A DNA stretch of 64,000 bases, from assembly GCA_900551115.1 (NCBI GenBank), contig URUY01000004.1, forward strand, positions 1-64,000. The letters run 5' to 3'. The notes under the pieces were generated by a model. It was not told the origin of the DNA. It worked only from the letters and a program-made list of their open reading frames with translations, and made no database searches. This document shows, piece after piece, positions 8,114 through 16,501 of this stretch (its first letter is position 1; every line of letters begins with the position of its first letter). Position numbers and translations under genes: made by a program. Origin of the DNA: an uncultured Lachnospiraceae bacterium (GTDB lineage Bacteria > Bacillota > Clostridia > Lachnospirales > Lachnospiraceae).

Positions 8114-9058
8114 ATGAAACAAAAGGGAAAAGCAATTATCATGCTCACCGGTCTTGTGACAGTTTCCATACATATAATCAATCGCATCGAATATTCACTT
8201 GCTACAGTAAAAAATGTCCTTGCATGCTCGGACAATAATTATTATGAATGGCGTTTCGGTAAAATCCGTTATACCAAAAAAGGCAGCGGTACACCGCTTT
8301 TGCTTCTTCATGACTTATCCGTTGGAAGCTCTTCTTACGAATTTTCAAAATTAATCGATACTCTGAGCAAAAACCGCGAAGTCTATGCAATAGACTTTTT
8401 AGGATATGGCTTATCAGATAAACCGAATATTACATTTACCAATTTTCTGTATGTACAATTAATAACAGACTTTATTAAAAATGTAATCGGCAGAAAGACA
8501 GATGTAATAGCAAGCGGTGATTCCTGCCCTATCGCAGTTATGACCTGTCATAATAATCCTGAGGTTTTTGAAAAATTAATCTTTATTAATCCGCAGAGCC
8601 TCTATCAATTAAACCAGATTCCTTCCAAACAGACCAAGCTGTTGAAGCTGTTAATTGACACACCTATTTTGGGAACCTTTATCTACAATATGCTGACTAC
8701 AAAAGCTTCTTTTGAAAAGACATTTCAAGAAACGTATTTTTCCAATCCTTATCATATAGAAGAAAAAGATATTCTTTCTTATTTTGAAGCGTCCCATACA
8801 CCTGACTACAATTCCAAATATGCATTTGCCAGCTATCTGGGAAGATACATGAATATTAATATTCTGCATGCCCTAAAGGAAATCAATCACAGCATCTATA
8901 TCATCGGCGGTGAAGACAAAGAGGACAATCACACTATCATTGAAAATTATATATACTATAATAATGCGATTGAAGCTGCTTTTATAGAAGGAACAAAGCA
9001 GCTTCCTCACATGGAAAAGCCTAAGGATGTTTTAGAACAGTTAGAGATGTTTTTATAA
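8114..9058 (+). CDS. Alpha/beta hydrolase, substrate unknown, membrane-anchored
   Basis: A 314-residue protein with an N-terminal hydrophobic stretch (about 7-22) that may anchor it. The alpha/beta hydrolase fold is seen from YTKKGSGTPLLLLHDL (oxyanion loop) through DFLGYGLSDKP, a nucleophile elbow GDSCP (residues around the Ser; the second Gly of GxSxG is replaced), an acidic residue near GGEDKED and a catalytic His in QLPHMEKP. Reaction and substrate cannot be told. ATG 8114 has AGGAGG before it; the longer reading from 8057 starts in the promoter. It is alone on the plus strand, convergent with rsmG 20 bases later. Confidence 0.82.
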   Translation: MKQKGKAIIMLTGLVTVSIHIINRIEYSLATVKNVLACSDNNYYEWRFGKIRYTKKGSGTPLLLLHDLSVGSSSYEFSKLIDTLSKNREVYAIDFLGYGLSDKPNITFTNFLYVQLITDFIKNVIGRKTDVIASGDSCPIAVMTCHNNPEVFEKLIFINPQSLYQLNQIPSKQTKLLKLLIDTPILGTFIYNMLTTKASFEKTFQETYFSNPYHIEEKDILSYFEASHTPDYNSKYAFASYLGRYMNINILHALKEINHSIYIIGGEDKEDNHTIIENYIYYNNAIEAAFIEGTKQLPHMEKPKDVLEQLEMFL

Positions 9059-9078
9059 TGAGAAAGGCAGTACCTTAT

Positions 9079-9813
9079 TTATTTAATGCAATAATTTAAT
9101 AAAGGTTCTTTAGCCGGCAAACCTGCTTTCCTGGGATATTTCTTCGGGGAAGCAGTTATTTTTTGAATCACAAAAAGATTACGGTAAATATCTGAATCCG
9201 GCAGACGCAGCTCAACCTGTTTCTCTACACTGCCCCCTAAAAGTGTAATTGCTCCTTCTGCTTCCTTCATTTCCTCTGCTATTTTTTCAGATTTGTAGGA
9301 AATAAACCTTCCTCCCTTTTTTACAAAGGGAAGACAATATTCTGACAATGTTGTCAGATTTGCAACTGCACGGGAAACGCATAAGTCATATTTCTCACGG
9401 AACAAAATAGGCTTTGCAAAATCCTCTGCACGGCCATGTACTGCTTCGATATTATCCAAACCAAGCTTTTCTATTACCGCATTCAAAAAATTAATTCGCT
9501 TATTAAGGGAATCCAATAAGGTTACTTTCAGATTGGGAAATGCAATTTTAAGAGGAAGCCCCGGAAAGCCGGCGCCTGTTCCAATATCGATTACGGATAT
9601 TTTCCTCGTCAGATTACAAGCCTTTACTAAACTCAGACTGTCTATAAAATGCTTTTTTAAAACTTCATCATAATCTGTAATGGCAGTCAGATTCATAACC
9701 TGATTCCATTCTACTAACATTTCATAATAAGTAAGAAACTGCCCTATCTGCTCCTCTGACAGAGAAATCTTTAACTCCTTCAAATCCTTTTCAAACTGCT
9801 CCGTATTATACAT
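9079..9813 (-). CDS. rsmG: 16S rRNA (guanine-527-N7) methyltransferase RsmG
   Basis: A 244-residue SAM-dependent methyltransferase that modifies G527 of 16S rRNA. Motifs: YEMLVEWNQVMNLTAI near the N-terminus, the SAM loop IDIGTGAGFPGLPLKI, LLDSLNKRINFL and the VSRAVANL segment. Length normal. It ends the mnmE-mnmG-rsmG run, 34 bases behind mnmG, and ends almost head-on against the hydrolase gene. Confidence 0.96.
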   Translation of the reverse strand: MYNTEQFEKDLKELKISLSEEQIGQFLTYYEMLVEWNQVMNLTAITDYDEVLKKHFIDSLSLVKACNLTRKISVIDIGTGAGFPGLPLKIAFPNLKVTLLDSLNKRINFLNAVIEKLGLDNIEAVHGRAEDFAKPILFREKYDLCVSRAVANLTTLSEYCLPFVKKGGRFISYKSEKIAEEMKEAEGAITLLGGSVEKQVELRLPDSDIYRNLFVIQKITASPKKYPRKAGLPAKEPLLNYCIK

Positions 9814-9847
9814 ACCTTATCCCTTCCTCATATTAAACATTGGAAAT

Positions 9848-11821
9848 TTATTTTCTGCTCCGATACTGCTCCAAATACACCAAAAGCACAGAAACATCCG
9901 CCGGTGATACGCCTGAAATTCTGGAAGCCTGCCCTACGGAAACAGGCTTAAAGGACTTCAGCTTCTGTCTTGCTTCTATACGAAGGCTGGGCACATCATC
10001 ATAGTCAAGCTCCTTCGGAATCAGCTTCTTTTCAATCTTTTTGTACTGCTCTACCTGGCGCATCTGACGTTCAATATAACCTTCATATTTCAGTTCAATC
10101 TCTGCCTGTTCCACAACATCAGCAGGAAGATTTTCTCTGTCTGCATCAATTTCTGCTAAAAGCTCATAGGAAAGCTCCTGTCTGCACATAAGCTCTGCCA
10201 AAGAAGCTGCAGTTTTTAAAGTATTGCTGCCATGTGCCGTTAAAAATTCCTGTATCTTGGCAGAACCGCCTACCTTTGTTTCTTTAAGACGCCTTACTTC
10301 TTTTTTTATCAATTCTTCCTTTAATAAAAGCCTGTCATAATCTTCTTTTAAAACAAGACCAACCTCATAGCCTATTTTACGCAGACGCAAATCCGCATTG
10401 TCCTGACGGAGCAGCAGTCTGTACTCTGCTCTGGAGGTCATCATCCGGTAAGGCTCCAAATTGTCTTTTGTTACCAAATCATCAATTAAAACACCGATAT
10501 AGGCCTGGGAACGGTCCAGTACAATCTGCTCTTTCCCAAGTAAGGAAAGGGAACAGTTAATTCCGGCCATAAGTCCCTGAGCTGCCGCTTCCTCATAACC
10601 GCTGCTTCCGTTAAACTGTCCGCCTGCATAAAGACCGGAAACATTTTTAAATTCCAGCGTAGGATAAAGCTGCTTTGCATTGATGCAGTCATACTCAATC
10701 GCATAGGCATTTCTTACGATTTTACAATGCTCCATTCCCGGCACCGTCCGGTACATGGCAAGCTGTACATCCTCAGGAAGTGAAGAAGACATGCCTCCCA
10801 CATACATTTCATTGGTATGAATACCCTCCGGCTCAATAAAAACCTGATGTCTGTCCTTATCTGCAAATTTAACTACCTTATCCTCAATAGAAGGACAGTA
10901 TCTTGGCCCGGTTCCTTCTATAATACCTGCATAAATGGGAGAACGGTCCAAATTTGCCCTTATTATTTCATGGGTTTTTTCATTGGTATAAGTAAGGTAA
11001 CAGGAAATCTGTTCCTTCTGTATGGATGCAGGGTCTGTGGAAAAAGAAAAAGGTATAATTCTTTCGTCACCCTTCTGCTCCTCCATTTTTGAAAAATCAA
11101 TGCTCCGCTTATCCATTCTGGCAGGCGTCCCTGTTTTAAAACGGCGCAGCTCAATTCCCATAGCCTTTAAAGAATCCGGCAGATGATTGGCAGCCTGTAA
11201 ACCGTTAGGGCCTGTATAAGTAATGGATTCACCGCAAAGACATCTTGCCCTTAAATAAGTACCGGTACACAAAATAACAGCCCTGCATTCATAAACAGCT
11301 CCGGTAAAGGTTTTAACACCTGTAATTCTTTTTTTGAAAACATCTTTTTTTAAATTACATTCTTCTTTTGAAGTATTTTCTTCCGTAAAACCATCTTCTG
11401 CAATCTCTTCCCACAAAAGCTCGCAAACCTCAGCCTGTTTCACCGTCAGATGCTCCTGATTTTCCAAAACTTTCCGCATGGAGCGTGAATAATCCGCTTT
11501 ATCAGCCTGGGCACGAAGAGAATGTACGGCAGGACCTTTTGACACATTCAGCATTTTAGACTGAATAAAGGTCTTATCTATATTTTTGCCCATTTCTCCG
11601 CCGAGTGCGTCAATTTCCCTTACCAGATGACCTTTGGAAGAACCGCCGATATTAGGATTACAGGGCATCAGGGCAATACTGTCAACACTCACCGTAAATA
11701 TAACTGTTTCAAGACCAAGCCTGGCACAGGCAAGCGCCGCTTCACAGCCTGCATGACCGGCCCCTATTACGCAAACATCTACTTTGTCCATCAGAAAATT
11801 TTTATTTTTATCTTCAGACAT
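9848..11821 (-). CDS. mnmG: tRNA uridine-5-carboxymethylaminomethyl modification enzyme MnmG
   Basis: A 657-residue FAD protein that with MnmE modifies the wobble uridine (U34) of certain tRNAs. The N-terminal dinucleotide loop is VIGAGHAGCEAALACARLG; further marks are NPNIGGSSKGHLVREIDALGG, ILCTGTYLRA and FNGSSGYEEAAAQG. The C-terminal helical domain that meets MnmE and tRNA begins near residue 560. It is about 25 residues longer than usual, partly from an acidic insertion around residues 130-160. ATG 11821 has AGAGGT upstream; an inner ATG ten codons later is also possible. It starts 14 bases after mnmE. Confidence 0.96.
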   Translation of the reverse strand: MSEDKNKNFLMDKVDVCVIGAGHAGCEAALACARLGLETVIFTVSVDSIALMPCNPNIGGSSKGHLVREIDALGGEMGKNIDKTFIQSKMLNVSKGPAVHSLRAQADKADYSRSMRKVLENQEHLTVKQAEVCELLWEEIAEDGFTEENTSKEECNLKKDVFKKRITGVKTFTGAVYECRAVILCTGTYLRARCLCGESITYTGPNGLQAANHLPDSLKAMGIELRRFKTGTPARMDKRSIDFSKMEEQKGDERIIPFSFSTDPASIQKEQISCYLTYTNEKTHEIIRANLDRSPIYAGIIEGTGPRYCPSIEDKVVKFADKDRHQVFIEPEGIHTNEMYVGGMSSSLPEDVQLAMYRTVPGMEHCKIVRNAYAIEYDCINAKQLYPTLEFKNVSGLYAGGQFNGSSGYEEAAAQGLMAGINCSLSLLGKEQIVLDRSQAYIGVLIDDLVTKDNLEPYRMMTSRAEYRLLLRQDNADLRLRKIGYEVGLVLKEDYDRLLLKEELIKKEVRRLKETKVGGSAKIQEFLTAHGSNTLKTAASLAELMCRQELSYELLAEIDADRENLPADVVEQAEIELKYEGYIERQMRQVEQYKKIEKKLIPKELDYDDVPSLRIEARQKLKSFKPVSVGQASRISGVSPADVSVLLVYLEQYRSRK

Positions 11822-11835
11822 GATAAACCTCTTTT

Positions 11836-13242
11836 CTATTTACCCATACAAAATTTTGAGAATATTTCATTTACTAAATCTTCTGAAACCTCTTCACCGA
11901 TGATAGTTCCTAATGACGCATATGCACTCATTAAATCAATAGAATAAAAATCCTCCGGCAGATTATCTGCAAGACTTTTTTCTACCATAAGCAATGCATT
12001 CTTAGCATCAAAAAGTGCTTCTTTATGACGTATATTCGTAATATAGACTTCATTATCAAAGGATATTTCACCTTTAAAAAACATATCCCTGACAGTCTCT
12101 TCAAATACAGCCATACCGCTTCCGTCCTTTGTTGAAGTCTTTACTACATAAATATTTTCCATAGTATATTTCCCATTATAAAAGGCAGTCCATAAGTCTA
12201 TTTCCGTGACTACTGTATTTAAATCCGTCTTATTTAACAGAATAATACATTTTTTTGAACCAATCATTTCTATGATATCTTTATCATTTTCATCCAGGGG
12301 CAAAGAACTGTCTACTACATATATAATCAAATCTGCATCTGCTGCATATTTTTTTGCTTTTTCCACACCTATTTTTTCTACAATATCTTCTGTAGAACGA
12401 ATACCGGCAGTATCAATTACATTCAAATTTATTCCGTGAAGCTTAATATGCTCTTCTAAAATATCCCTGGTAGTACCGGCCACATCTGTTACGATTGCTT
12501 TTTCTTCTCCTGCCAACAGATTTAAAAGAGAAGATTTTCCTGCATTTGGCTTTCCTACGATTACTGTATTAATACCTTCCTTCAAAAGCTTTCCGTTATC
12601 TGATGAAGAAAGAAGTTTATCAATTTCTAAAAGCAGTTCTGCTATTTTTTCTTTTAAGCTTTCAGGATAACCGTCAAGACTGATATGCTCCGGGTCATCT
12701 AAAGCTGATTCTATAAACGCTATTTCGTATATAACTTTAGCTCTTAAGCTCTTTATTTTTTCGTAAACTGCACCCTTAAGCTGACTGACAGAGGATTTTA
12801 AAGCCAGCTCATTTTTTGCATGAATCACATCCATAACAGCTTCTGCTTTGGATAAATCCATTCTTCCGTTTAAAAAGGCTCTTTTTGTAAATTCTCCCGG
12901 CTCTGCCATCCTGGCGCCGGCCTTAATAACCGTTTCTAAAATTTTGTGCATCATAAGGACACCGCCATGGCAGTTAATCTCAACTGTATCCTCAGCAGTA
13001 TAGCTCTTAGGAGCCCTCATAACAGCAACCATTACTTCATCCAATATCTCATTTTTATCTTTATCCACAATAAAACCATAATGAATTGTATGGCTGTCCA
13101 CATTTTTTAAATGCTTATTTCCATTTTTTGATACATAAATCTTATCTGCTATTTCTACAGCTTCTTTCCCGCTGATACGGACAATACCGATTCCCGAATC
13201 GGAAAGAGCCGTTGCAATAGCTGCAATTGTATCTGTTTTCAT
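11836..13242 (-). CDS. mnmE: tRNA modification GTPase MnmE (TrmE)
   Basis: A 468-residue GTPase, partner of MnmG. The N-terminal folate-binding domain has TDTIAAIATALSDSGIGIVRISG and ENCHGG-like VEINCHGGVLMM. The G domain lies around residues 220-380: GKPNAGKSSLLNLL (G1), GTTRD (G2), DTAGIR (G3), NKTD (G4). The C-terminal FCMGK carries the conserved cysteine of the CIGK-type end. I take ATG 13242, which has GGAGG 9 bases upstream; a longer reading (13284) starts inside a 14-bp hairpin. First gene of mnmE-mnmG-rsmG. Confidence 0.96.
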   Translation of the reverse strand: MKTDTIAAIATALSDSGIGIVRISGKEAVEIADKIYVSKNGNKHLKNVDSHTIHYGFIVDKDKNEILDEVMVAVMRAPKSYTAEDTVEINCHGGVLMMHKILETVIKAGARMAEPGEFTKRAFLNGRMDLSKAEAVMDVIHAKNELALKSSVSQLKGAVYEKIKSLRAKVIYEIAFIESALDDPEHISLDGYPESLKEKIAELLLEIDKLLSSSDNGKLLKEGINTVIVGKPNAGKSSLLNLLAGEEKAIVTDVAGTTRDILEEHIKLHGINLNVIDTAGIRSTEDIVEKIGVEKAKKYAADADLIIYVVDSSLPLDENDKDIIEMIGSKKCIILLNKTDLNTVVTEIDLWTAFYNGKYTMENIYVVKTSTKDGSGMAVFEETVRDMFFKGEISFDNEVYITNIRHKEALFDAKNALLMVEKSLADNLPEDFYSIDLMSAYASLGTIIGEEVSEDLVNEIFSKFCMGK

Positions 13243-13264
13243 AACCGGAAAGCCTCCATAAAGG

Positions 13265-13303
13265 AATTGTCCTGTGCTAACCAAATATAAGCACAGGACA
13301 ATT
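13265..13303 (-). other. Perfect 14-bp stem between jag and mnmE
   Basis: AATTGTCCTGTGCT (13265-13278) is an exact inverted repeat of 13290-13303, with an 11-base loop. It starts 10 bases after the jag stop and ends just before the mnmE ribosome site. The minus-strand side lacks a clean T-run (CCTTTATGG), so it looks more like an RNA processing or stability element than a strong terminator. Confidence 0.55.
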
Positions 13304-13313
13304 TAACATCACA

Positions 13314-13952
13314 TTACTTTTTAAGAGAAACCACAACTCTTCTGAAAGGTTCTTCCCCTTCACTATGGGTCGTAACGTATCTGTCATTCTGCAGGGCAGA
13401 GTGAATAATACGTCTTTCATAAGGATTCATAGGCTCTAAAGAAACAGGTCTTTTTGTTCTCTTTACCTTATATGAAATATTCTTGGCAAGGTTCTCTAAG
13501 GTTTCTTTTCTTCTTTCCCTGTAATTTTCCGTATCAACCTTAACTTTTATATAATCGTCTATATTTTTATTTACCACTAAGGATACCAGATACTGTAAGG
13601 AATCTAAGGTTTGTCCTCTCTTGCCTATTAAAACACCCATTTCTTCGCCGCTTAAGTCGATATCCATACTCTTTTCTGCTTCATTATAATTTACTTCTAT
13701 TACGACAGCCATATTCATTGCTTCAAAAACTTCTTTTAAGAAATTTTTTGCCGTATCAGCAACAGATACTTCTTTTATTTCTTCTTTCACTCTTGCTTTT
13801 ATTAAAGCAGGCTTAGCGCCGATTCCGAGAAAGCCTGAAGAACCTTCTTCTATTACTTCATAATCAAGTCTGTCACTTGTTACTGTAAATTCCTGACAGG
13901 CTGCTGTAATAGCATCATCGACTGTTTTTGCAGAAAACTCTTTGTAATCCAT
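13314..13952 (-). CDS. jag: RNA-binding protein Jag (KhpB)
   Basis: A 212-residue protein with three parts: an N-terminal Jag domain (about 1-50, with SSGFLGIGAKPA), a KH domain (about 75-150, MGVLIGKRGQTLDSLQYLVSLVV) and a C-terminal R3H domain (about 150-212, MNPYERRIIHSALQNDRYVTTHSEG). Jag/KhpB binds RNA together with KhpA and is linked to cell elongation. The usual partner position next to yidC is kept; the gap is 22 bases. RBS GGGAGG precedes the ATG. Confidence 0.95.
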   Translation of the reverse strand: MDYKEFSAKTVDDAITAACQEFTVTSDRLDYEVIEEGSSGFLGIGAKPALIKARVKEEIKEVSVADTAKNFLKEVFEAMNMAVVIEVNYNEAEKSMDIDLSGEEMGVLIGKRGQTLDSLQYLVSLVVNKNIDDYIKVKVDTENYRERRKETLENLAKNISYKVKRTKRPVSLEPMNPYERRIIHSALQNDRYVTTHSEGEEPFRRVVVSLKK

Positions 13953-13974
13953 TTTATTTTCCTCCCTTTACATC

Positions 13975-15264
13975 TTATTTATTGTTTCGCTCATTAAAAT
14001 CCTTTACCATATTTGCTTTAGACATCAAACTTCCGGGCTTTGCATTGGAGGAGGGCTTTGTTGAAACAGAATCTTTACTTTCTGTTTTTTTAGCAGCTTC
14101 CTGTGCTTTTTGCGTGTAATTCTTTGTATTTACAGTACCGCCTATTCCCTTGGTACTCATATTTGCATACTGCTGAAGCTTAGCCTGTTTTTCCTTGACC
14201 TTCTCCATCTTAATTGCACTTTTTTCTTTATTCTTTTCGATAATTTCATTTAAGTCCATCTTATCAATGTGCTTATTGATAATTACCTGCTGAATACTTC
14301 TTACTACAGAACCGGCAATCCAGTAAAGACCCATACCGGTAGGCAGTGAGTAACAGAAAAATGCTGACATGATGGGCATAATCATGTTCATGGTCTTCAT
14401 GGAAGAAGCCATTGTATCTGCCATTTCACCATTGCCGTCCTTGCTCTTTTCCTGCTGGGGCATCAGCTTTACGTTAATCCACTGGGTTACGGCAGATAAC
14501 AGCGGAATAGCGATAGCAATAATAAGCATAATCACCGTAATGCCGTCTGATTTATCCAAAAAGCCGTTTACAACAGAAGAAGGAGAGTTTGCAAGACTGA
14601 AGCCTTTTACAAGAAAAGAATTGTATCTGCCTATATCAGCAAGTCCTTCACTTATATTATGGCTTTGTGCAAAAGCTGTTAAATCTGTATAATTTACTCT
14701 GTTCAGAGTATCAATTAAAACTGTATCAGTAACTGTACTTGCATCCTGAATATAAGTAGAAGCACCCTTTACTTCTTCTACAAAATTTGCTACAAGATTA
14801 TTATTCATAATCTCATTGGCAAGTGATTTAAATGCAACTCCTATTTTATTTACATAAGTAGGCATCTGATAAATAACCTGATACAATGCAAACAGAATAG
14901 GCATCTGAATCAGCATCTGTACACAGCTTCCTGTAGGAGAAACGCCGTATTTTGCATATACAGCCTGTGTTTCTGCGTTCATCTGCATTGCAGATTCATT
15001 ATCCTTACGGTTTTTGTATTTTTTCTGAATAGCCTGCAGCTCAGGATTCATCTTAGCTGAAAGCTTTGAAAACTTCTGCTGCTTGATTGTAAGAGGCATC
15101 ATCAGCAAATATACAATTATGGTAAATAAAATAATTGAAAGACCTATGTTCGGAATATTTAAAAAAGCCAGTACTTCAAATATACCGTTCATGATAAATC
15201 CAAGCAGACTTGCCACCTGTTTGATAATCGGAAGATTTCCGCAACTCAATAATATACCTGTCAT
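13975..15264 (-). CDS. yidC: Membrane protein insertase YidC/SpoIIIJ
   Basis: A 429-residue polytopic insertase. An N-terminal helix is followed by the conserved core with IVYLLMMPLTIKQQKFSKLSAKMNPELQAIQKKY, the hydrophilic groove and later helices ending in SLPTGMGLYWIAGSVVRSIQQVIIN. It inserts proteins with or without SecYEG. The middle has a longer extracytoplasmic loop (about residues 140-210). The C-terminal 100 residues are Lys-rich and disordered, common in Clostridia and able to touch the ribosome. The ATG at 15264 follows AGGAGGAAAA; the GTG at 15291 would add nine residues without better support. Confidence 0.95.
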   Translation of the reverse strand: MTGILLSCGNLPIIKQVASLLGFIMNGIFEVLAFLNIPNIGLSIILFTIIVYLLMMPLTIKQQKFSKLSAKMNPELQAIQKKYKNRKDNESAMQMNAETQAVYAKYGVSPTGSCVQMLIQMPILFALYQVIYQMPTYVNKIGVAFKSLANEIMNNNLVANFVEEVKGASTYIQDASTVTDTVLIDTLNRVNYTDLTAFAQSHNISEGLADIGRYNSFLVKGFSLANSPSSVVNGFLDKSDGITVIMLIIAIAIPLLSAVTQWINVKLMPQQEKSKDGNGEMADTMASSMKTMNMIMPIMSAFFCYSLPTGMGLYWIAGSVVRSIQQVIINKHIDKMDLNEIIEKNKEKSAIKMEKVKEKQAKLQQYANMSTKGIGGTVNTKNYTQKAQEAAKKTESKDSVSTKPSSNAKPGSLMSKANMVKDFNERNNK

Positions 15265-15302
15265 TTTTCCTCCTAAAAATTCCTTTTCCACAAAAAAATC
15301 TT

Positions 15303-15512
15303 TTATGGTACAGGATCATACCCACCCTTAGAAAAAGGATTGCATCTGAGTATTCTCCAGGCAGCAAGCATACCGCCTTTAAAAGCACCATATTTTTCAA
15401 TAGCCTCAAGTCCATACTGGGAACAGGTAGGAAAATAAGGACATTTGGTACTCTTTAACGGAGAAAGATATTTTCTGTAAAATTTTATAATTGCAATAAA
15501 TATTTTTTTCAT
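15303..15512 (-). CDS. yidD: Membrane protein insertion efficiency factor YidD
   Basis: A 69-residue small protein with the family pattern FYRKYLSPLKSTKCPYFPTCSQYGLEAIEKYGAFKGGMLAAWRILRCNPFSKGGYDPVP. It assists YidC-dependent insertion at the inner membrane. Its ATG overlaps the rnpA stop by four bases (15509-15512), so the two are translationally coupled. Confidence 0.96.
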   Translation of the reverse strand: MKKIFIAIIKFYRKYLSPLKSTKCPYFPTCSQYGLEAIEKYGAFKGGMLAAWRILRCNPFSKGGYDPVP

Positions 15513-15853
15513 ATATATACTCTTATTATTTCATGCAGCTTTGCCAAATGCAGCAGCGCCCTTTCAATTTCAAAAAAATCAGAAGAGGACGCATTTTTCC
15601 TCGCAACGATTACCATATCCAAACCACTATTGAATATGTTTTCATGTAACCGGTAACTCTCTCTTACAAGCCTTGTGATGCGATGTCTCACAACACTGTT
15701 TCCCACTTTTTTACTGACACTGATTCCAATCCGGTTCATACCAAGGCCATTTTCCTTTACATACATTACAAGGTACTTGTTTGCATAGGATTTTCCGTTC
15801 CTATACACGAACTGAAACTGACTGTTTTTCTTTAAAGACTCTGAAAATTTCAT
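15509..15853 (-). CDS. rnpA: Ribonuclease P protein component
   Basis: A 114-residue basic protein, the protein subunit of RNase P that trims tRNA 5' ends. The RNR motif appears as SVVRHRITRLVRESYRLH, after NRIGISVSKKVGNS. RBS AGGAG lies upstream of ATG 15853. It lies between rpmH and yidD as in most bacteria; a hairpin with T-run separates it from rpmH. Confidence 0.97.
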   Translation of the reverse strand: MKFSESLKKNSQFQFVYRNGKSYANKYLVMYVKENGLGMNRIGISVSKKVGNSVVRHRITRLVRESYRLHENIFNSGLDMVIVARKNASSSDFFEIERALLHLAKLHEIIRVYI

Positions 15854-15877
15854 ACATAAGCTCCTAATCTTTCAGAG

Positions 15878-15903
15878 AAAAAAAGGTCACATTACTGTGA
15901 CCT
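15878..15903 (-). terminator. Terminator or attenuator between rpmH and rnpA
   Basis: AGGTCACA/TGTGACCT (15884-15903) with a 4-base loop, then TTTTTTT on the minus strand. The stem contains two bases of the rpmH stop codon. It would let L34 be made in excess over RnpA. Confidence 0.8.
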
Positions 15904-16036
15904 ATGCTGATAATTTATGTCTTCCTTTTGCACGTCTTGCTGCCAAAACTTTTCTTCCGCCGGGAGTACTCATTCTAGCTCTGAATCCATGAACCTTTGA
16001 CCTGGACCTTTTCTTAGGCTGAAATGTCATCTTCAT
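15902..16036 (-). CDS. rpmH: Ribosomal protein L34 (bL34)
   Basis: Translation of the minus strand gives a 44-residue highly basic protein, MKMTFQPKKRSRSKVHGFRA followed by RMSTPGGRKVLAARRAKGR and HKLSA, the exact family pattern. It is a large-subunit ribosomal protein. AGGAGG lies 11 bases before the first ATG; the second ATG (two codons in) is less well placed. It is the first gene of the leftward origin arm, driven by the promoter at 16115-16143. Confidence 0.97.
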   Translation of the reverse strand: MKMTFQPKKRSRSKVHGFRARMSTPGGRKVLAARRAKGRHKLSA

Positions 16037-16114
16037 TCCAAATACACCTCCTCTTCAAAACCTTAATCTATAAAGGCATTCATAATAGTCATATTATTAG
16101 AAAATAGCATATTG

Positions 16115-16143
16115 ATTGTACTTAATAAACCGCAGAATGTCAA
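16115..16143 (-). promoter_or_regulatory. Promoter of rpmH operon
   Basis: On the minus strand, consensus TTGACA (16138-16143), a 17-base spacer and TACAAT (16115-16120). Confidence 0.7.
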
Positions 16144-16183
16144 GCAAAATCAGGCATAAAAATAAATTTTAAAATTTTTTTAG

Positions 16184-16420
16184 AGTTATCCACATATCTT
16201 TTTTTTACATTTGCTTTACATAACTTAATCCACATAATGTGAATAAATTGTGGATAAGTTTATAAAACAACATGGATTATATGTGTAAAAAATTAATTTT
16301 TCTTTATTTTTCAAGCTTTTTCCAATTTCACATTTTTGACAAGTTATACACATTACTTTTTTATTATCCTTTTGATATGTTAACTTATAAACCGAGTTAT
16401 CAACACTTTGTGGATAACTT
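16184..16420. other. oriC: oriC, upstream DnaA-box cluster
   Basis: Between rpmH and dnaA, DnaA boxes are seen at 16186-16194 (TTATCCACA), 16249-16257 (TGTGGATAA, reverse), 16344-16352 (TTATACACA), 16397-16405 (TTATCAACA) and 16409-16417 (TGTGGATAA, reverse), with a weaker TAATCCACA near 16227-16235. The region is AT-rich and all genes point away from it. Together with the second cluster behind dnaA it forms a bipartite origin, as in Bacillus. Confidence 0.9.
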
Positions 16421-16436
16421 ATGCGTCAACTTCTAT

Positions 16437-16465
16437 TTGAAATATTTATCTTTTTATATTAATAT
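16437..16465 (+). promoter_or_regulatory. Promoter of dnaA
   Basis: TTGAAA (16437-16442), a 17-base spacer and TAATAT (16460-16465), 36 bases before the dnaA ATG. It lies 20 bases after the last DnaA box, so DnaA bound there could repress its own gene. Confidence 0.5.
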
Positions 16466-16501
16466 GGTAATAAGGCGATTTTTCGGAAAGAGGTAATCAA
16501 C

